Source: JANOYY01 sp043720395 (GTDB lineage: Bacteria; Actinomycetota; Acidimicrobiia; Acidimicrobiales; JANYDT01). Taken from it: DNA of 64,000 nucleotides. Position numbers and translations under genes: made by a program. Every line of letters starts with the position of its first letter. Position 1 is the first letter of the stretch. The notes under the pieces are model-generated. The model was not told the origin of the DNA. It worked only from the letters and a program-made list of their open reading frames with translations, and ran no database searches. Positions 51,462 to 60,515 of this stretch are shown piece after piece. Location: the NCBI GenBank assembly GCA_043720395.1, contig JAYSSR010000086.1, forward strand, positions 1 through 64,000. Direction: 5' to 3'.

Positions 51462-52748
51462 ATGGCAGCCGAAGCTGGCGACCCCGGACCGTCCGACGAC
51501 GAGCTCCCTCCCGACCCCTTCCCGGGCGATCCGTTCGGCGATCCGACAAACGCCACCGACGCATCATCACAGGCCCGCACGGGACCGCCTGACACCGATG
51601 CGCTCAGCAGTCTTTTGGGCTCAATGGGCATGGGCGGTGCGGGTCTCGCTGGCGCGGCGGCCCTTGGCCCGCTCTTCGCTGCGATGGGTGGAGGCGGAGG
51701 TCTTGCCTGGGACAGCGCCCGCCAGATTGCGCTGTGGACCGCGGCTGGCGGGTCCGTCGAGTCGAACGTCGAGCCGATGGAACGGATTCGTATCGAGGAA
51801 CTCGTTCGGTCAGCGACACCGATCGTCGCCGACACGACCGGCCTTGATCTGCCGCCAATGCGCGTTGACGCTCTGACGCGAGCAGGCTGGGCCGCCGAGG
51901 CGCTCGACGACTTCCGCGACCTCTTCGATCAGTTGGCCCGGGCTACCGGATCGACATCGAGCGGCACAACGCACTTCACCGAGCCCGCACCGGACCCCTT
52001 GGCCGAAATCTTCCGCCTGGTCGGTCCGATGATGACGAGTAGCGCGATCGGAGGGCTCGTGGGTCGCGTCGCCAGTGGCGCACTCGGCACCTATGACCTT
52101 CTGCTCCCGCGCAGGAAAGATCGCCTCACGTTTGTGCCGACGGCAGTTCAATCTTTTGCCAGCGAGTGGTCGATCCCACTCGATCGGGCCCTCACACACC
52201 TTGTCGTGGCCGACCTGTCCACGCATGCCGTTCTGCGCATCCCTCATATCGTGGCTCGGCTCCGGGACCTTCTCGGACGCCACGCCGACGCAGCACGCGT
52301 GGACACCGATGGCCTCACGCGACGTATCGAGGACATGGCCGCAGGCACCGCTGAACTCGACCCGCAGCTGCTCCGGGCGAGCGAACCCACACCAGTTCAA
52401 ATTGCACTCCGCGCGGACATCGACGACCTCCTCACGCCGGTCGTCGGATATGTGGACTACGCCACCATGGTCGTGGGGGCGCGAATGCTCGGTGACAATC
52501 GGCAGGTGGTCGAGGCGTGGCGTCGTCACCGAGCGTCGGATCCGGACCTCGAACTTCAGATCCTCGAACTTGTCGGAGTGCGATCGGCATCCTCGCTCGC
52601 TGAACGCGGCGCATCGTTCATCGGTGGCGTCATCGAACGCGCTGGTCGCGACGGGCTTGCCGCTCTGTGGTCGAACGCGGAACACCTCCCAACGCGGTCC
52701 GAACTTGACGCGCCGGGCCTCTGGCTTGCCCGCATCGAGCTGGACTGA
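51462..52748 (+). CDS. DUF2342 / zinc-metalloprotease-like protein lacking HExxH
   Basis: A 428-residue actinobacterial protein of the DUF2342 family, annotated as zinc-dependent metalloproteases or as coenzyme F420 biosynthesis-associated. An acidic, Pro/Gly-rich N-terminus is followed by a Gly-rich patch (GGAGLAGAAALGPLFAAMGGGGG), then GLAWDSARQIALWTA and helices. Where active members have HExxH, this one reads DLSTH (in VVADLSTHAVLRIPH). Both the first His and the Glu are therefore missing, and catalysis seems unlikely. ATG 51462 is supported by the TACGAT box 7 nt upstream; an ATG three codons earlier (51453) would overlap that box. Confidence 0.75.
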   Translation: MAAEAGDPGPSDDELPPDPFPGDPFGDPTNATDASSQARTGPPDTDALSSLLGSMGMGGAGLAGAAALGPLFAAMGGGGGLAWDSARQIALWTAAGGSVESNVEPMERIRIEELVRSATPIVADTTGLDLPPMRVDALTRAGWAAEALDDFRDLFDQLARATGSTSSGTTHFTEPAPDPLAEIFRLVGPMMTSSAIGGLVGRVASGALGTYDLLLPRRKDRLTFVPTAVQSFASEWSIPLDRALTHLVVADLSTHAVLRIPHIVARLRDLLGRHADAARVDTDGLTRRIEDMAAGTAELDPQLLRASEPTPVQIALRADIDDLLTPVVGYVDYATMVVGARMLGDNRQVVEAWRRHRASDPDLELQILELVGVRSASSLAERGASFIGGVIERAGRDGLAALWSNAEHLPTRSELDAPGLWLARIELD

Positions 52749-52763
52749 CCTTTTCCGGGTCAG
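52745..52763. terminator. Shared hairpin between convergent genes
   Basis: CTGACC and GGTCAG form a 6-bp stem around TTTTCCG. Each arm contains the stop codon of one of the two convergent genes. It is symmetrical and could end transcription in both directions, though no long T tract follows on either side. Confidence 0.4.
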
Positions 52764-54217
52764 CCGAGCGGCTCGTCGTCGAGCCACTCCCGCGGCCCGG
52801 TCGACCAGTCCTTGTCAACGGGGCGAGCCGGGCGGCGCCATGCCGATCGCCCCGCCAGCAGCGTCGAGTCGATTTGTGCGAGCGAGCGTTCGCCACCCGC
52901 CTGCACCACAACCGCGAGCGTGGCAGCGAGAGCCATCAAGACGAGTCCGACCGTTCGAGAAATCAACGCCGCGACCGGAATGAGCGCTCCGATCACCCAA
53001 GCCAGTTGAAACCGGGTCTCGAAGCGGGCGAAGGCCGCTCCGTGCTCACCCGAGTTTCCGTCGCGCTGGATCAAGGAGTCGAACGCCAGCCGCCCGCAAC
53101 TCGCGGCAATGGCAACCGTGGTCGCCACGACGGCGGTGGCGAAGCGTCCCGCGGAAAACGACGCTGCAAAGCACACCAGCCCTGTCAGCACGAGCCCGGC
53201 CGACAACATCGTCATCTCGTCCATGAACCGACGAAGGCGGGGTGCGATCAACGAGCCGAGCATCAACCCAAGCATCCCGGCTGCTGCGACGATCCCGAGC
53301 CACCAAGTCGGCGCACCGTCGCGCTTGAACGTGAACGCCACCAGAAACGTCACGAACCCGATCAGGGCGCGCTCAACCGACATCGAGAACGAGGCAAGCC
53401 GCATCGTGGTGAGAATCGAACGCGACGGTCGTGCCCGGGGTTTGCGTTGTCCCGACTCGGTTTGCTGACTTTGCCGGTCAGGAATGGGCGGATCAAGGTG
53501 TCGATCGTCGTCGATGATCAAGTTCCATGCGAACCAGGCGCTCCCGCCGAACACCATCGCTGCCAGGAGCAGCACCCACGTCGGACCGATCAAGCTAGCC
53601 AGGCCACCAGGGATCGCAGCGGCAAATCCTGCGAGCCCTCCGACCAGCGACAGCTTCGAGTTCGCCTTCACAAGCTCGCTCGACCGCGTGACGACGGAAG
53701 GCACAAGCGAGCTGCGACCGACCGTGTAGCTCTTCGAAAGCACGAGCAACGCGAAGGCTTCCGGGAAGAGTGCAAGACCGTTGTAATCGCGCGCCAAGAA
53801 CACGCAGAGCACCAACCTCGCCAGACAGGTCCCGACGAGGAGCCATTGCCGACGCTCGGCGTGCCGATCGATCAGCGGGCCGATGAACGGTGCGACCACG
53901 GCAAACGGTGCAAGCGTCAGGACCAGATACAACAGAACCTTCGCCCGTGCCTCGGCAGGCGACACGAAGAACAGGGTCTTGGCCAGCGCCATTGAAACCA
54001 GCGCATCGCCTGCCGCGCACGTGCCGTGCATGAGCGCGAGCCGTGCGAAGGGCGAGTCCGGCATCTGCGGCCGCCGGAACATCGACTCTCGGGTCATCGT
54101 CCAAGCCGAGTCGACCCTCGGGCCTGCGTTCGCCGGTCTCGACGACGTTTGCGCAGAGTGCCGACCACGCGACGGAACCGCCCGGTCACGTTCTCGGTCC
54201 GTTCGGTCGGAGCCCAC
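52760..54217 (-). CDS. MFS transporter
   Basis: A 485-residue protein with about twelve membrane spans from residue 55 on. The loop PFIGPLIDRHAERRQWLLVG between spans 2 and 3 has the MFS motif A pattern (G-x3-D-R). The central cytoplasmic loop is long and charged. The first 40 residues are polar and may not be translated; ATG 54097 is an alternative start. It lies 38 bp after the response regulator on the same strand. The substrate is unknown. Confidence 0.8.
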   Translation of the reverse strand: MGSDRTDRERDRAVPSRGRHSAQTSSRPANAGPRVDSAWTMTRESMFRRPQMPDSPFARLALMHGTCAAGDALVSMALAKTLFFVSPAEARAKVLLYLVLTLAPFAVVAPFIGPLIDRHAERRQWLLVGTCLARLVLCVFLARDYNGLALFPEAFALLVLSKSYTVGRSSLVPSVVTRSSELVKANSKLSLVGGLAGFAAAIPGGLASLIGPTWVLLLAAMVFGGSAWFAWNLIIDDDRHLDPPIPDRQSQQTESGQRKPRARPSRSILTTMRLASFSMSVERALIGFVTFLVAFTFKRDGAPTWWLGIVAAAGMLGLMLGSLIAPRLRRFMDEMTMLSAGLVLTGLVCFAASFSAGRFATAVVATTVAIAASCGRLAFDSLIQRDGNSGEHGAAFARFETRFQLAWVIGALIPVAALISRTVGLVLMALAATLAVVVQAGGERSLAQIDSTLLAGRSAWRRPARPVDKDWSTGPREWLDDEPLG

Positions 54218-54255
54218 GGCTTCCGAGTGTACGGCGGGCTACCGACCCCGAACGC

Positions 54256-54957
54256 TCAGGGTTTCGTGAGCTTGTAGCCAAGCCCCCGAACCGTGAGAAT
54301 CCGCTCGGGTTCCGCCGGGTCGCGCTCGACCTTGCTGCGAAGGCGTTTGATATGGACGTCGAGCGTCTTCGTGTCACCGACGTAGTGGGGACCCCACACG
54401 CGGTCGATGAGGAGATCGCGAGTGAGCACTCGACCGGCGTTCAACAGCAAGATCTCCAAAAGTTCGAACTCTTTCAGCGGCAGCGCGACAAGCTCGCCGC
54501 GTACGTGAACCTCGTGGCTTGAGGCATCGAGCCGGATGTCGCCGATCTCCAGCATTTCATCGTCGGCAAGCGTCGGAGTATCTGTCGGAACCCGCCGAAG
54601 GACCGCTCGAATTCGGGCGACGAGCTCCCGGAGTCGGTACGGCTTGGTGATGTAGTCATCGGCACCGACCTCCAGGCCGACGACGGTGTCGATCTCCGAC
54701 GTCTTCGCGCTCACCATGATGACCGGTGTTCTTGAACGCGTTCGAATTTGTCGGCAGACGTCGATGCCCGACATGCGCGGAAGCATCACGTCGAGCAGAA
54801 CCACATCGGGCTTATAGCGGTCGAACTGCGCGAGTCCTTCCACGCCGTCGCGTGCAACGACGACCATGAAGCCTTCGCGGCGCAGGCCGACCGTGAGGGC
54901 GTCGATGAATGACTCCTCATCCTCAACGACGAGGACCGTGATCTCGTGTTCAGCCAT
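54256..54957 (-). CDS. OmpR/PhoB-type response regulator (RegX3-like)
   Basis: 233 residues. The receiver domain has the phosphoacceptor in VVLLDVMLP (Asp 56), the acidic pair VVEDEE near the start, and KPYRLREL with the conserved Lys. The DNA-binding winged helix occupies about residues 135-230 (PLKEFELLEILLLNAGRVLTRDLLIDRVWG, DVHIKRLRSKVE). Its ATG lies 8 nt inside the end of the kinase gene. Together with the kinase and pstS next door it looks like the SenX3-RegX3 phosphate system, and would then bind pst/pho promoters. Confidence 0.93.
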   Translation of the reverse strand: MAEHEITVLVVEDEESFIDALTVGLRREGFMVVVARDGVEGLAQFDRYKPDVVLLDVMLPRMSGIDVCRQIRTRSRTPVIMVSAKTSEIDTVVGLEVGADDYITKPYRLRELVARIRAVLRRVPTDTPTLADDEMLEIGDIRLDASSHEVHVRGELVALPLKEFELLEILLLNAGRVLTRDLLIDRVWGPHYVGDTKTLDVHIKRLRSKVERDPAEPERILTVRGLGYKLTKP

Positions 54958-56152
54958 GGCGACTTTCAGGTTCGTGCGCGGCAAGCGGAAGACGCAAGGT
55001 GAAGGTGGACCCGACGCCCTCAAGAGAGTCGACGTCGACGCTGCCGTCGTGGCTGACGGCGACGTGGCGGACGATGGCAAGACCGAGGCCGCTGCCACCC
55101 GTGTCGCGGCTCCGCGCTCGGTCAACGCGGTAGAAGCGCTCGAAGATCCGCTGACGTTCTCGTACTGGAATCCCGACTCCAGCGTCCACGACTGAGATCT
55201 CGGCGCTACCTTCCGTCGTCGCTCCAACGCGAACTCGAACTGGTTCTGCCTTATCCGAGTACTTCACCGCGTTGTCGAGCAGGTTGTCGATAGCGGTCAT
55301 CAGCAGCGCTCGGTTGCCGACGACGATGAGGTCGGGAGCGATCTCGTCGTCGATCAGCGCAATTCCCATTGACTCGGCGTTCGGCCGGAGCCGAGCAACA
55401 CAGAATCGAACGAGGTCGGAGAGGTTGACCGACTGGCGCTCACCCGACCCTTCGGCTTCGAGCCTGCTCAGCGCCAGGACATCCTGAAGCGTTGACGACA
55501 GGCGGGTCGCCTCGGCCTCGAGTCGGCCTGCGAGGCGTCGAATTGTGCCCGGGTCACCCTCCCCGGCAATCGTTTCGGCCAACAGTGCGAGCGCCCCCAC
55601 CGGAGTTCGCAACTCGTGACTGAGGTTGGTCACAAAGTCCCGGCGGGCAAGTTCAGCGCGTCGCCACTCCGTGGTGTCCTCGATCACCGCGAGGACCGGT
55701 CGGGCGGCAACGCCATCGCCGACCGGTAGGGGAACTGCGGTCATCGAGAGAGTGCGCCGTGGCGGCCCGAAGACCTCGACGACATCGTGCTGCGTTTCGT
55801 CAGCTGCTGCGGCTCTCGCCATAAGTATCCCGAGGGCCCGTTCCGACACTGCCGCTGTAGCCCCACCAGACGTGAGAACTGACGCGAACTCCGAACGCGT
55901 GATCTCTTCGCCGCGGTCGTCGACCAATACAAGCGCAATCGGGGCGGTTTCAATCGCAGAGCGGAAGATGTCCAGCAGATGATTGGCGGCAGCTCGATTC
56001 ACGTCGAGCGCTCGAATGGCTGCGTCGAGGCGAAGGAGCAGACCGTCGGTGTCCGTTGTGTTCGGTGCCACCCGAACGCCAAGCCGACCGAGGATCTCGG
56101 CCAGCCGGGCGGACGTGGGCGGAACAGCACGTGGTCGGCTCCAGCGATTCAT
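54950..56152 (-). CDS. Sensor histidine kinase (SenX3/PhoR-like)
   Basis: 400 residues. A PAS-like sensing region (about 60-165) is followed by the phosphoacceptor helix FVTNLSHELRTPVGALALLAETI (His 179) and an ATPase domain with NLLDNAVKYSDKA (N box), VVDAGVGIP and GGSGLGLAIVRH. No obvious membrane span is present, unlike mycobacterial SenX3, so it may sense from the cytosol or through partners. It overlaps the response regulator by 8 nt and starts 24 bp after pstS. Confidence 0.92.
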   Translation of the reverse strand: MNRWSRPRAVPPTSARLAEILGRLGVRVAPNTTDTDGLLLRLDAAIRALDVNRAAANHLLDIFRSAIETAPIALVLVDDRGEEITRSEFASVLTSGGATAAVSERALGILMARAAAADETQHDVVEVFGPPRRTLSMTAVPLPVGDGVAARPVLAVIEDTTEWRRAELARRDFVTNLSHELRTPVGALALLAETIAGEGDPGTIRRLAGRLEAEATRLSSTLQDVLALSRLEAEGSGERQSVNLSDLVRFCVARLRPNAESMGIALIDDEIAPDLIVVGNRALLMTAIDNLLDNAVKYSDKAEPVRVRVGATTEGSAEISVVDAGVGIPVRERQRIFERFYRVDRARSRDTGGSGLGLAIVRHVAVSHDGSVDVDSLEGVGSTFTLRLPLAAHEPESRHG

Positions 56153-56176
56153 GAGGACGGTAGCGACGCTACCGGC

Positions 56177-57412
56177 TTACTTCTTCTTCGTGGTGGTCTT
56201 CTTGGTTGACTTCTTGGTCGTCTTCTTGGTCGTTGCGACCGATTTCACCGTCGTCGGGGCAGCGGTGGGAGCGACCGTCGCCGCGACGTCCGCGGCCTTC
56301 GTGGTGGGCGCGCCGACGGCTGGTGCGATCGTGGGCACATCGCCCGAACCGGGATTCACCTTCGCGAGTGCAGCGAGACCAAGCTTGAGCATTGACGCCG
56401 GGATCGGCGCATAGCCGATCTTTGTGGCCTTCTTCTGGCACTCGGTAAGCGAGTAGGTCACGAACGTGCGGAGCACGTCGCCCTTCGCCTTATCCATCGT
56501 TTGCGGAAGGATCAAGTACGCGGTCGTCGAGATCGGATAGGCGTTTGGTGCCGTGACGTTGAAGTTCAGCAAGAGGCTGCCGTCGTCGTTGACCGCTGCG
56601 GCGGCCATTGCTTCCGTGATGCCATCGGGCGTTGGCGCAACGGCATTCCTTGCGCCGTTGATGACTTTCGCGACGCTGAGTTTGCGTTCCTCTGCGAAGC
56701 TCGTCTCGGCATAGGTGATCGCAAAGTTTCCCTGATCGCCCGCCACGTAGTTGCTCACGCCGTCCGAACCCCGCTGCGCAATGCCGTTGCCCGCGGGAAC
56801 GGGAAACTGGCTTTGGGCACCCTTCGTCCACGAGCCGTTCCCCGCCGAGGCGAGGTAGTCGCTGAACACGTTGGACGTGCCCGACGAATCCGATCGGACG
56901 ACGACGCGGATGATTTCACCGGGCAGCGACACCCCCGGGTTGTCTTTTGCGATCGAATCGTCGTTCCACTTCTGGACGGCGCCGCTGAAGATCTTGCCGA
57001 GTGTGTTCGGCGAAAGCTTGAGTTCGCTGATGCCCGGAAGGCGGTAGATCACGGCTACGCCGCCGATCGCCACCGGGATGTACACGAAGGGCTTGGCCTT
57101 GGTGGCTGGCAGCTCGGCAGCCGTGAACACCACATCGGAACCGGCGAAGTCGTTCGTTCCATTGATGTACGCACTGCGGCCCGCGCCTGAACCGGTTGGC
57201 TGGTACGCAATGTTGATGCCGAAGGAGTTCTTGACGTCGGCCTTGCACTGCTCCATGAAGTTGCTCACGAACGACGAGCCCTGGCCGCTGACGGTCAGGC
57301 CCTTGTCGAGTGTCACGGTCTGTGCCTGTGCGGTTGTGGACAAACCAGCAAAGAGGGCGAAAACTGAACCCACGGCGATGGCTCGTGGGCGAAGGGACGA
57401 TGTAGTACGCAC
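56177..57412 (-). CDS. pstS: Phosphate-binding protein of the ABC transporter
   Basis: A 411-residue exported PstS. A signal peptide runs to about residue 30 (VGSVFALFAGLSTTAQAQ). VSGQGSSFVSNFMEQC and YQPTGSGAGRSAY are phosphate-contact loops. FAGSDVVFT follows, then KWNDDSI and the Ser/Thr loop RSDSSGTSNVF. The last 60 residues are a Thr/Lys-rich tail (KKTTKKSTKKTTTKKK) that probably interacts with the cell wall. No lipobox is seen. GTG 57412 has GGAG about 9 nt upstream. No pstCAB genes are in the window. A second PstS-like gene lies beyond the ars genes. Confidence 0.93.
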   Translation of the reverse strand: MRTTSSLRPRAIAVGSVFALFAGLSTTAQAQTVTLDKGLTVSGQGSSFVSNFMEQCKADVKNSFGINIAYQPTGSGAGRSAYINGTNDFAGSDVVFTAAELPATKAKPFVYIPVAIGGVAVIYRLPGISELKLSPNTLGKIFSGAVQKWNDDSIAKDNPGVSLPGEIIRVVVRSDSSGTSNVFSDYLASAGNGSWTKGAQSQFPVPAGNGIAQRGSDGVSNYVAGDQGNFAITYAETSFAEERKLSVAKVINGARNAVAPTPDGITEAMAAAAVNDDGSLLLNFNVTAPNAYPISTTAYLILPQTMDKAKGDVLRTFVTYSLTECQKKATKIGYAPIPASMLKLGLAALAKVNPGSGDVPTIAPAVGAPTTKAADVAATVAPTAAPTTVKSVATTKKTTKKSTKKTTTKKK

Positions 57413-57481
57413 GGGAATTGCTCCTCGGATTCGGTGCAGCCATTCGGCTTTGAGATCAAGCTACGAAGCGATTTGGAACAT

Positions 57482-58240
57482 TCACCCGGCGTTGGATGAA
57501 CGACTGGTGAACAGCGTCCGAAGTTCGGGCTCGGGGTCGGGCGGGGGTCCGTCGCTCCCGTCTTTGGGATAGAGGAAGCGGATCAGCGCGACAGCGATGA
57601 CGGTTCCCGCAAGTTGCATGACCATGAACATGGGTGCGGATGATGCCTTGATGCCCGCGAATGTGTTCGAGAGCGTCCTGGCGATGGTGACGGCAGGGTT
57701 GGCGAACGACGTGGAGGAGGTGAACCAGTACGCACCCGCGATCCACGCTCCGACGGCGAACGGGACGACGGGCCCGAGCCCCGAACGGACAACTCCGTGG
57801 ATGAGCAGTAGCAGGCCAACGGTCGCAATGACCTCCGACAGCCAGAACGCGCCTGAAGACCGCACCTTCGTGGACAGATTGATGGCAGGAAGGCCGAACA
57901 TCAGGTTCGCGAGCACCGTCCCGACGCAGCCACCGATGACCTGGGCTGCGCAGTAGGCAGCGGTCTCGGTGTTCGTGTGATGTCCGAAGGCTCGAAACGT
58001 CAGGGTGACTACGGGGTTGAAGTGCGCTCCGGAAACTGGCCCGAACATGAGGATGAGGCCGATCAAGGCACCTGCGGTGGCCAGCGCATTTTCAAGAAGC
58101 TGCAGTCCGACGTCGTTCGGCGAGAGTCGCTGCGCCATAATCCCGGAGCCGACCACCGCAATGATGAGAAACGCTGTACCGAGCGCCTCCGCGGTGAGCT
58201 TTCGGGCGAGGGCGACGTGCCTATCGGGGAGGGGCTTCAC
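57482..58240 (-). CDS. aqpS: Aquaglyceroporin (AqpS-like MIP channel)
   Basis: A 252-residue MIP-family channel with six membrane spans and the two half-helix NPA boxes, HFNPVVT (variant NPV) and FANPAVT. In bacterial ars operons, AqpS-type channels let arsenite or methylarsenicals leave the cell. It begins 11 bp after arsJ on the same strand, so an arsenic role is well supported by context. A general solute channel is the alternative. Confidence 0.85.
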   Translation of the reverse strand: MKPLPDRHVALARKLTAEALGTAFLIIAVVGSGIMAQRLSPNDVGLQLLENALATAGALIGLILMFGPVSGAHFNPVVTLTFRAFGHHTNTETAAYCAAQVIGGCVGTVLANLMFGLPAINLSTKVRSSGAFWLSEVIATVGLLLLIHGVVRSGLGPVVPFAVGAWIAGAYWFTSSTSFANPAVTIARTLSNTFAGIKASSAPMFMVMQLAGTVIAVALIRFLYPKDGSDGPPPDPEPELRTLFTSRSSNAG

Positions 58241-58251
58241 GACCCGAGTGT

Positions 58252-59490
58252 CTACATGGCGCTCGCGAGCGGAGCGTCAACGGCTCTGCTGCTGCGGCCC
58301 GGGACCTCGGGCAGGCGCAGGGTCAGGAGCCAGGTGGCCACGACGAAGGTTGCGGAGCCCCAGAGCGCAGCGCTGAGGCCGCCCCAGAGATACAGCACAC
58401 CGGACAGCAGCGTACCGACCAGGCGTCCGGCGGCGTTGGCGGAGTAGTAGAAGCCGACGTCCAGTGCGATGGCGTCGTCGTCGGAATACGCCAGGATCAG
58501 GTACGAGTGCAGCGACGAATTCAACGCAAACACCACGCCGAACACCACCAGTCCGCCGACCACCGCCGCGGTCGTTGCGGCCTCGAAGGCAACGGCCAAT
58601 GCGATTGCACCCGAAACACCGGCCAACGCGAACGCCCATTGGCGTGCGGCGCGGGTCTCGTTGACACGGCCCCGCCGGCGCAGCAGCTTCGGTGCGATCG
58701 ACTGCACGACCCCGTAGAAGATGACCCACACAGCGAGGAAGGCACCGATGGCGTAGTACGACCAGCCGAGCCGTTCGTCGAGGAATACCGGAAGTGCCAC
58801 GACGAACCAGATGTCGCGCGATCCGAAGAGGAAGAACCGTGCCGCCGACAGTCGGTTGATGGCGTCGGACTTCGAGAGGATCGAACGCAGCGGCACCTTT
58901 TTCGCGGACTTCCCGATCTCCTCGTCCAGCAACACGAGGAGCACCACGAGCGTCGCCGTCAGCAACGCCGCCATCGACCAGAGCGATGCGGCGTAACCCA
59001 CCCAGGAGAGCAGCGCGGCACCGAGGAAGAACCCGACGCCCTTCAGTGCGTTCTTCGAACCGGTGAGGATGGCCACGAGCCTGAACAGGGCGCCGTCGCT
59101 GTTGCCGGCCAATGCCTTGACAGCGCTCTTTGAGCTCATCTTGGTCAAGTCCTTCGCGACACCCGACAATGCCTGCGCGGCCATCACGAATGCGACCGAT
59201 AGCCACATGCGCCAGCTGTTGTCGTGAAACGTGAGAGCTACCAGAGCCACGATCTGGAGACCCAGGCCCACGACAAGCGTGCGGTTCAGGCCGGTCCGCG
59301 ATCCGGCCCAGCCGCCGAGCAGGTTCGTGACGATGCCCATGAACTCATAGGCGAGGAAAAGAAACGCGATCGAGACCGGCGAGAATCCAAGCTCGTGGAA
59401 GTGCAGGAGCACGAGCATGCGCAACGCACCGTCGGTGAGGGTGAAGGCCCAGTAGCCAGCGGTCACGAGCGTGTAGCTGCGGATCTTCAT
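58252..59490 (-). CDS. arsJ: Organoarsenical efflux MFS transporter ArsJ
   Basis: A 412-residue 12-span MFS protein. Its start YTLVTAGYWAFTLTDGALRMLVLLHFHELGFSP and GVAKDLTKMSSKSAVK are characteristic of ArsJ. ArsJ exports 1-arseno-3-phosphoglycerate, which GAPDH forms from arsenate and glyceraldehyde-3-phosphate; outside the cell it breaks down to arsenate. The start codon overlaps the GAPDH stop (ATGA), so pump and enzyme are translationally coupled, as expected for this pathway. Confidence 0.92.
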   Translation of the reverse strand: MKIRSYTLVTAGYWAFTLTDGALRMLVLLHFHELGFSPVSIAFLFLAYEFMGIVTNLLGGWAGSRTGLNRTLVVGLGLQIVALVALTFHDNSWRMWLSVAFVMAAQALSGVAKDLTKMSSKSAVKALAGNSDGALFRLVAILTGSKNALKGVGFFLGAALLSWVGYAASLWSMAALLTATLVVLLVLLDEEIGKSAKKVPLRSILSKSDAINRLSAARFFLFGSRDIWFVVALPVFLDERLGWSYYAIGAFLAVWVIFYGVVQSIAPKLLRRRGRVNETRAARQWAFALAGVSGAIALAVAFEAATTAAVVGGLVVFGVVFALNSSLHSYLILAYSDDDAIALDVGFYYSANAAGRLVGTLLSGVLYLWGGLSAALWGSATFVVATWLLTLRLPEVPGRSSRAVDAPLASAM

Positions 59491-60515
59491 GGCACCGGGG
59501 CGAGCTTGAGCGAGGCCGCCACCTTCGCTGCGAGTTCAGCCATGCGCCATACGTAGCCGTACTCGTTGTCGTACCAGATGAGGACTTTCAGCATTGTCCC
59601 GTCGACGACCATCGTGGAGGGCCCGTCGACGATCCCGGACCGCGTGTCGTTCGTGTAGTCGGCCGAGACCAGCGGTCGGTCCTCGTAGCCGAGGATGCCC
59701 TTCAGCTCACCGTCGGCAGCCGCGCGTAGGAGCGCGTTGACCGCGTCGACCGTGACGGAGCGCGACATGGTGAACACGGCGTCGGTGAGCGATGCGTTCA
59801 GCAAAGGCACCCGCACGGCGAGGCCGTTCAGCTTGCCTTTCAGCTCGGGGTAGATGAGCGTGATCGCCGTTGCCGATCCGGTGGAGGTCGGGATCAATGA
59901 GTTCACGGCGGAACGCGCTCGCCGTAGGTCCTTATGGGGCGCGTCGACGATGACTTGAGTGTTCGTGAGGTCGTGCATGGTCGTGATGACACCGCGTTCG
60001 ATGCCAATCGCCTCGTGCAACACCTTCACCACCGGTGCCAGACAGTTCGTCGTGCACGACGCGGCGGTAACGATGCGATGTACGGCCGGGTCGTAGAGGT
60101 GATCGTTGCAGCCCATGACGATGTTGAGGGCTTCAACGTCCTTCACGGGCGCGGCGACGACAACTTTGTGCACCCCACCTTCGAAGTACGGCTCGAGGTT
60201 CGCGACCGAAAGGAACTTTCCGGTGCACTCCAGCACGATGTCGACACCGTGGTCGGCCCACGCGACGGCTCCGGGGGTGCCCTCCGCCGAATACGTCACG
60301 CTCGCCCCATCAACCATGAGCGTGTCGCCGTCCACTCCGACCTTGCCCGGGTAGCGGCCGTGCACCGTGTCGAACTCCAACAGATGCGCAGCGGTAGTCA
60401 CGTCGCCCTTCAGTTCGTTCACGTGGACGAGCTGAAGCGTCGGCTGATGCTGGAGCGCCCTCACTACGAGTCGCCCCATGCGTCCGAATCCGTTGATCCC
60501 AATCCTCGTGGTCAT
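59487..60515 (-). CDS. gapdh: Glyceraldehyde-3-phosphate dehydrogenase, arsenate-detoxification type
   Basis: 342 residues. The NAD site is RIGINGFGRMGRLVVRA, the catalytic cysteine is in AASCTTNCLAP, and WYDNEYGY lies near the end. In an arsJ operon this enzyme uses arsenate in place of phosphate to form 1-arseno-3-phosphoglycerate for export. It is translationally coupled on both sides: its ATG overlaps the arsR-arsC stop and its stop overlaps the arsJ start. A role in normal glycolysis cannot be excluded from sequence alone. Confidence 0.92.
   Translation of the reverse strand: MTTRIGINGFGRMGRLVVRALQHQPTLQLVHVNELKGDVTTAAHLLEFDTVHGRYPGKVGVDGDTLMVDGASVTYSAEGTPGAVAWADHGVDIVLECTGKFLSVANLEPYFEGGVHKVVVAAPVKDVEALNIVMGCNDHLYDPAVHRIVTAASCTTNCLAPVVKVLHEAIGIERGVITTMHDLTNTQVIVDAPHKDLRRARSAVNSLIPTSTGSATAITLIYPELKGKLNGLAVRVPLLNASLTDAVFTMSRSVTVDAVNALLRAAADGELKGILGYEDRPLVSADYTNDTRSGIVDGPSTMVVDGTMLKVLIWYDNEYGYVWRMAELAAKVAASLKLAPVP

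Noticed and set aside
57413..57481. PHO-box-like GGTGAA motif upstream of pstS
   Set aside because: Only one half-site is visible; the direct repeat expected of a PHO box is missing.
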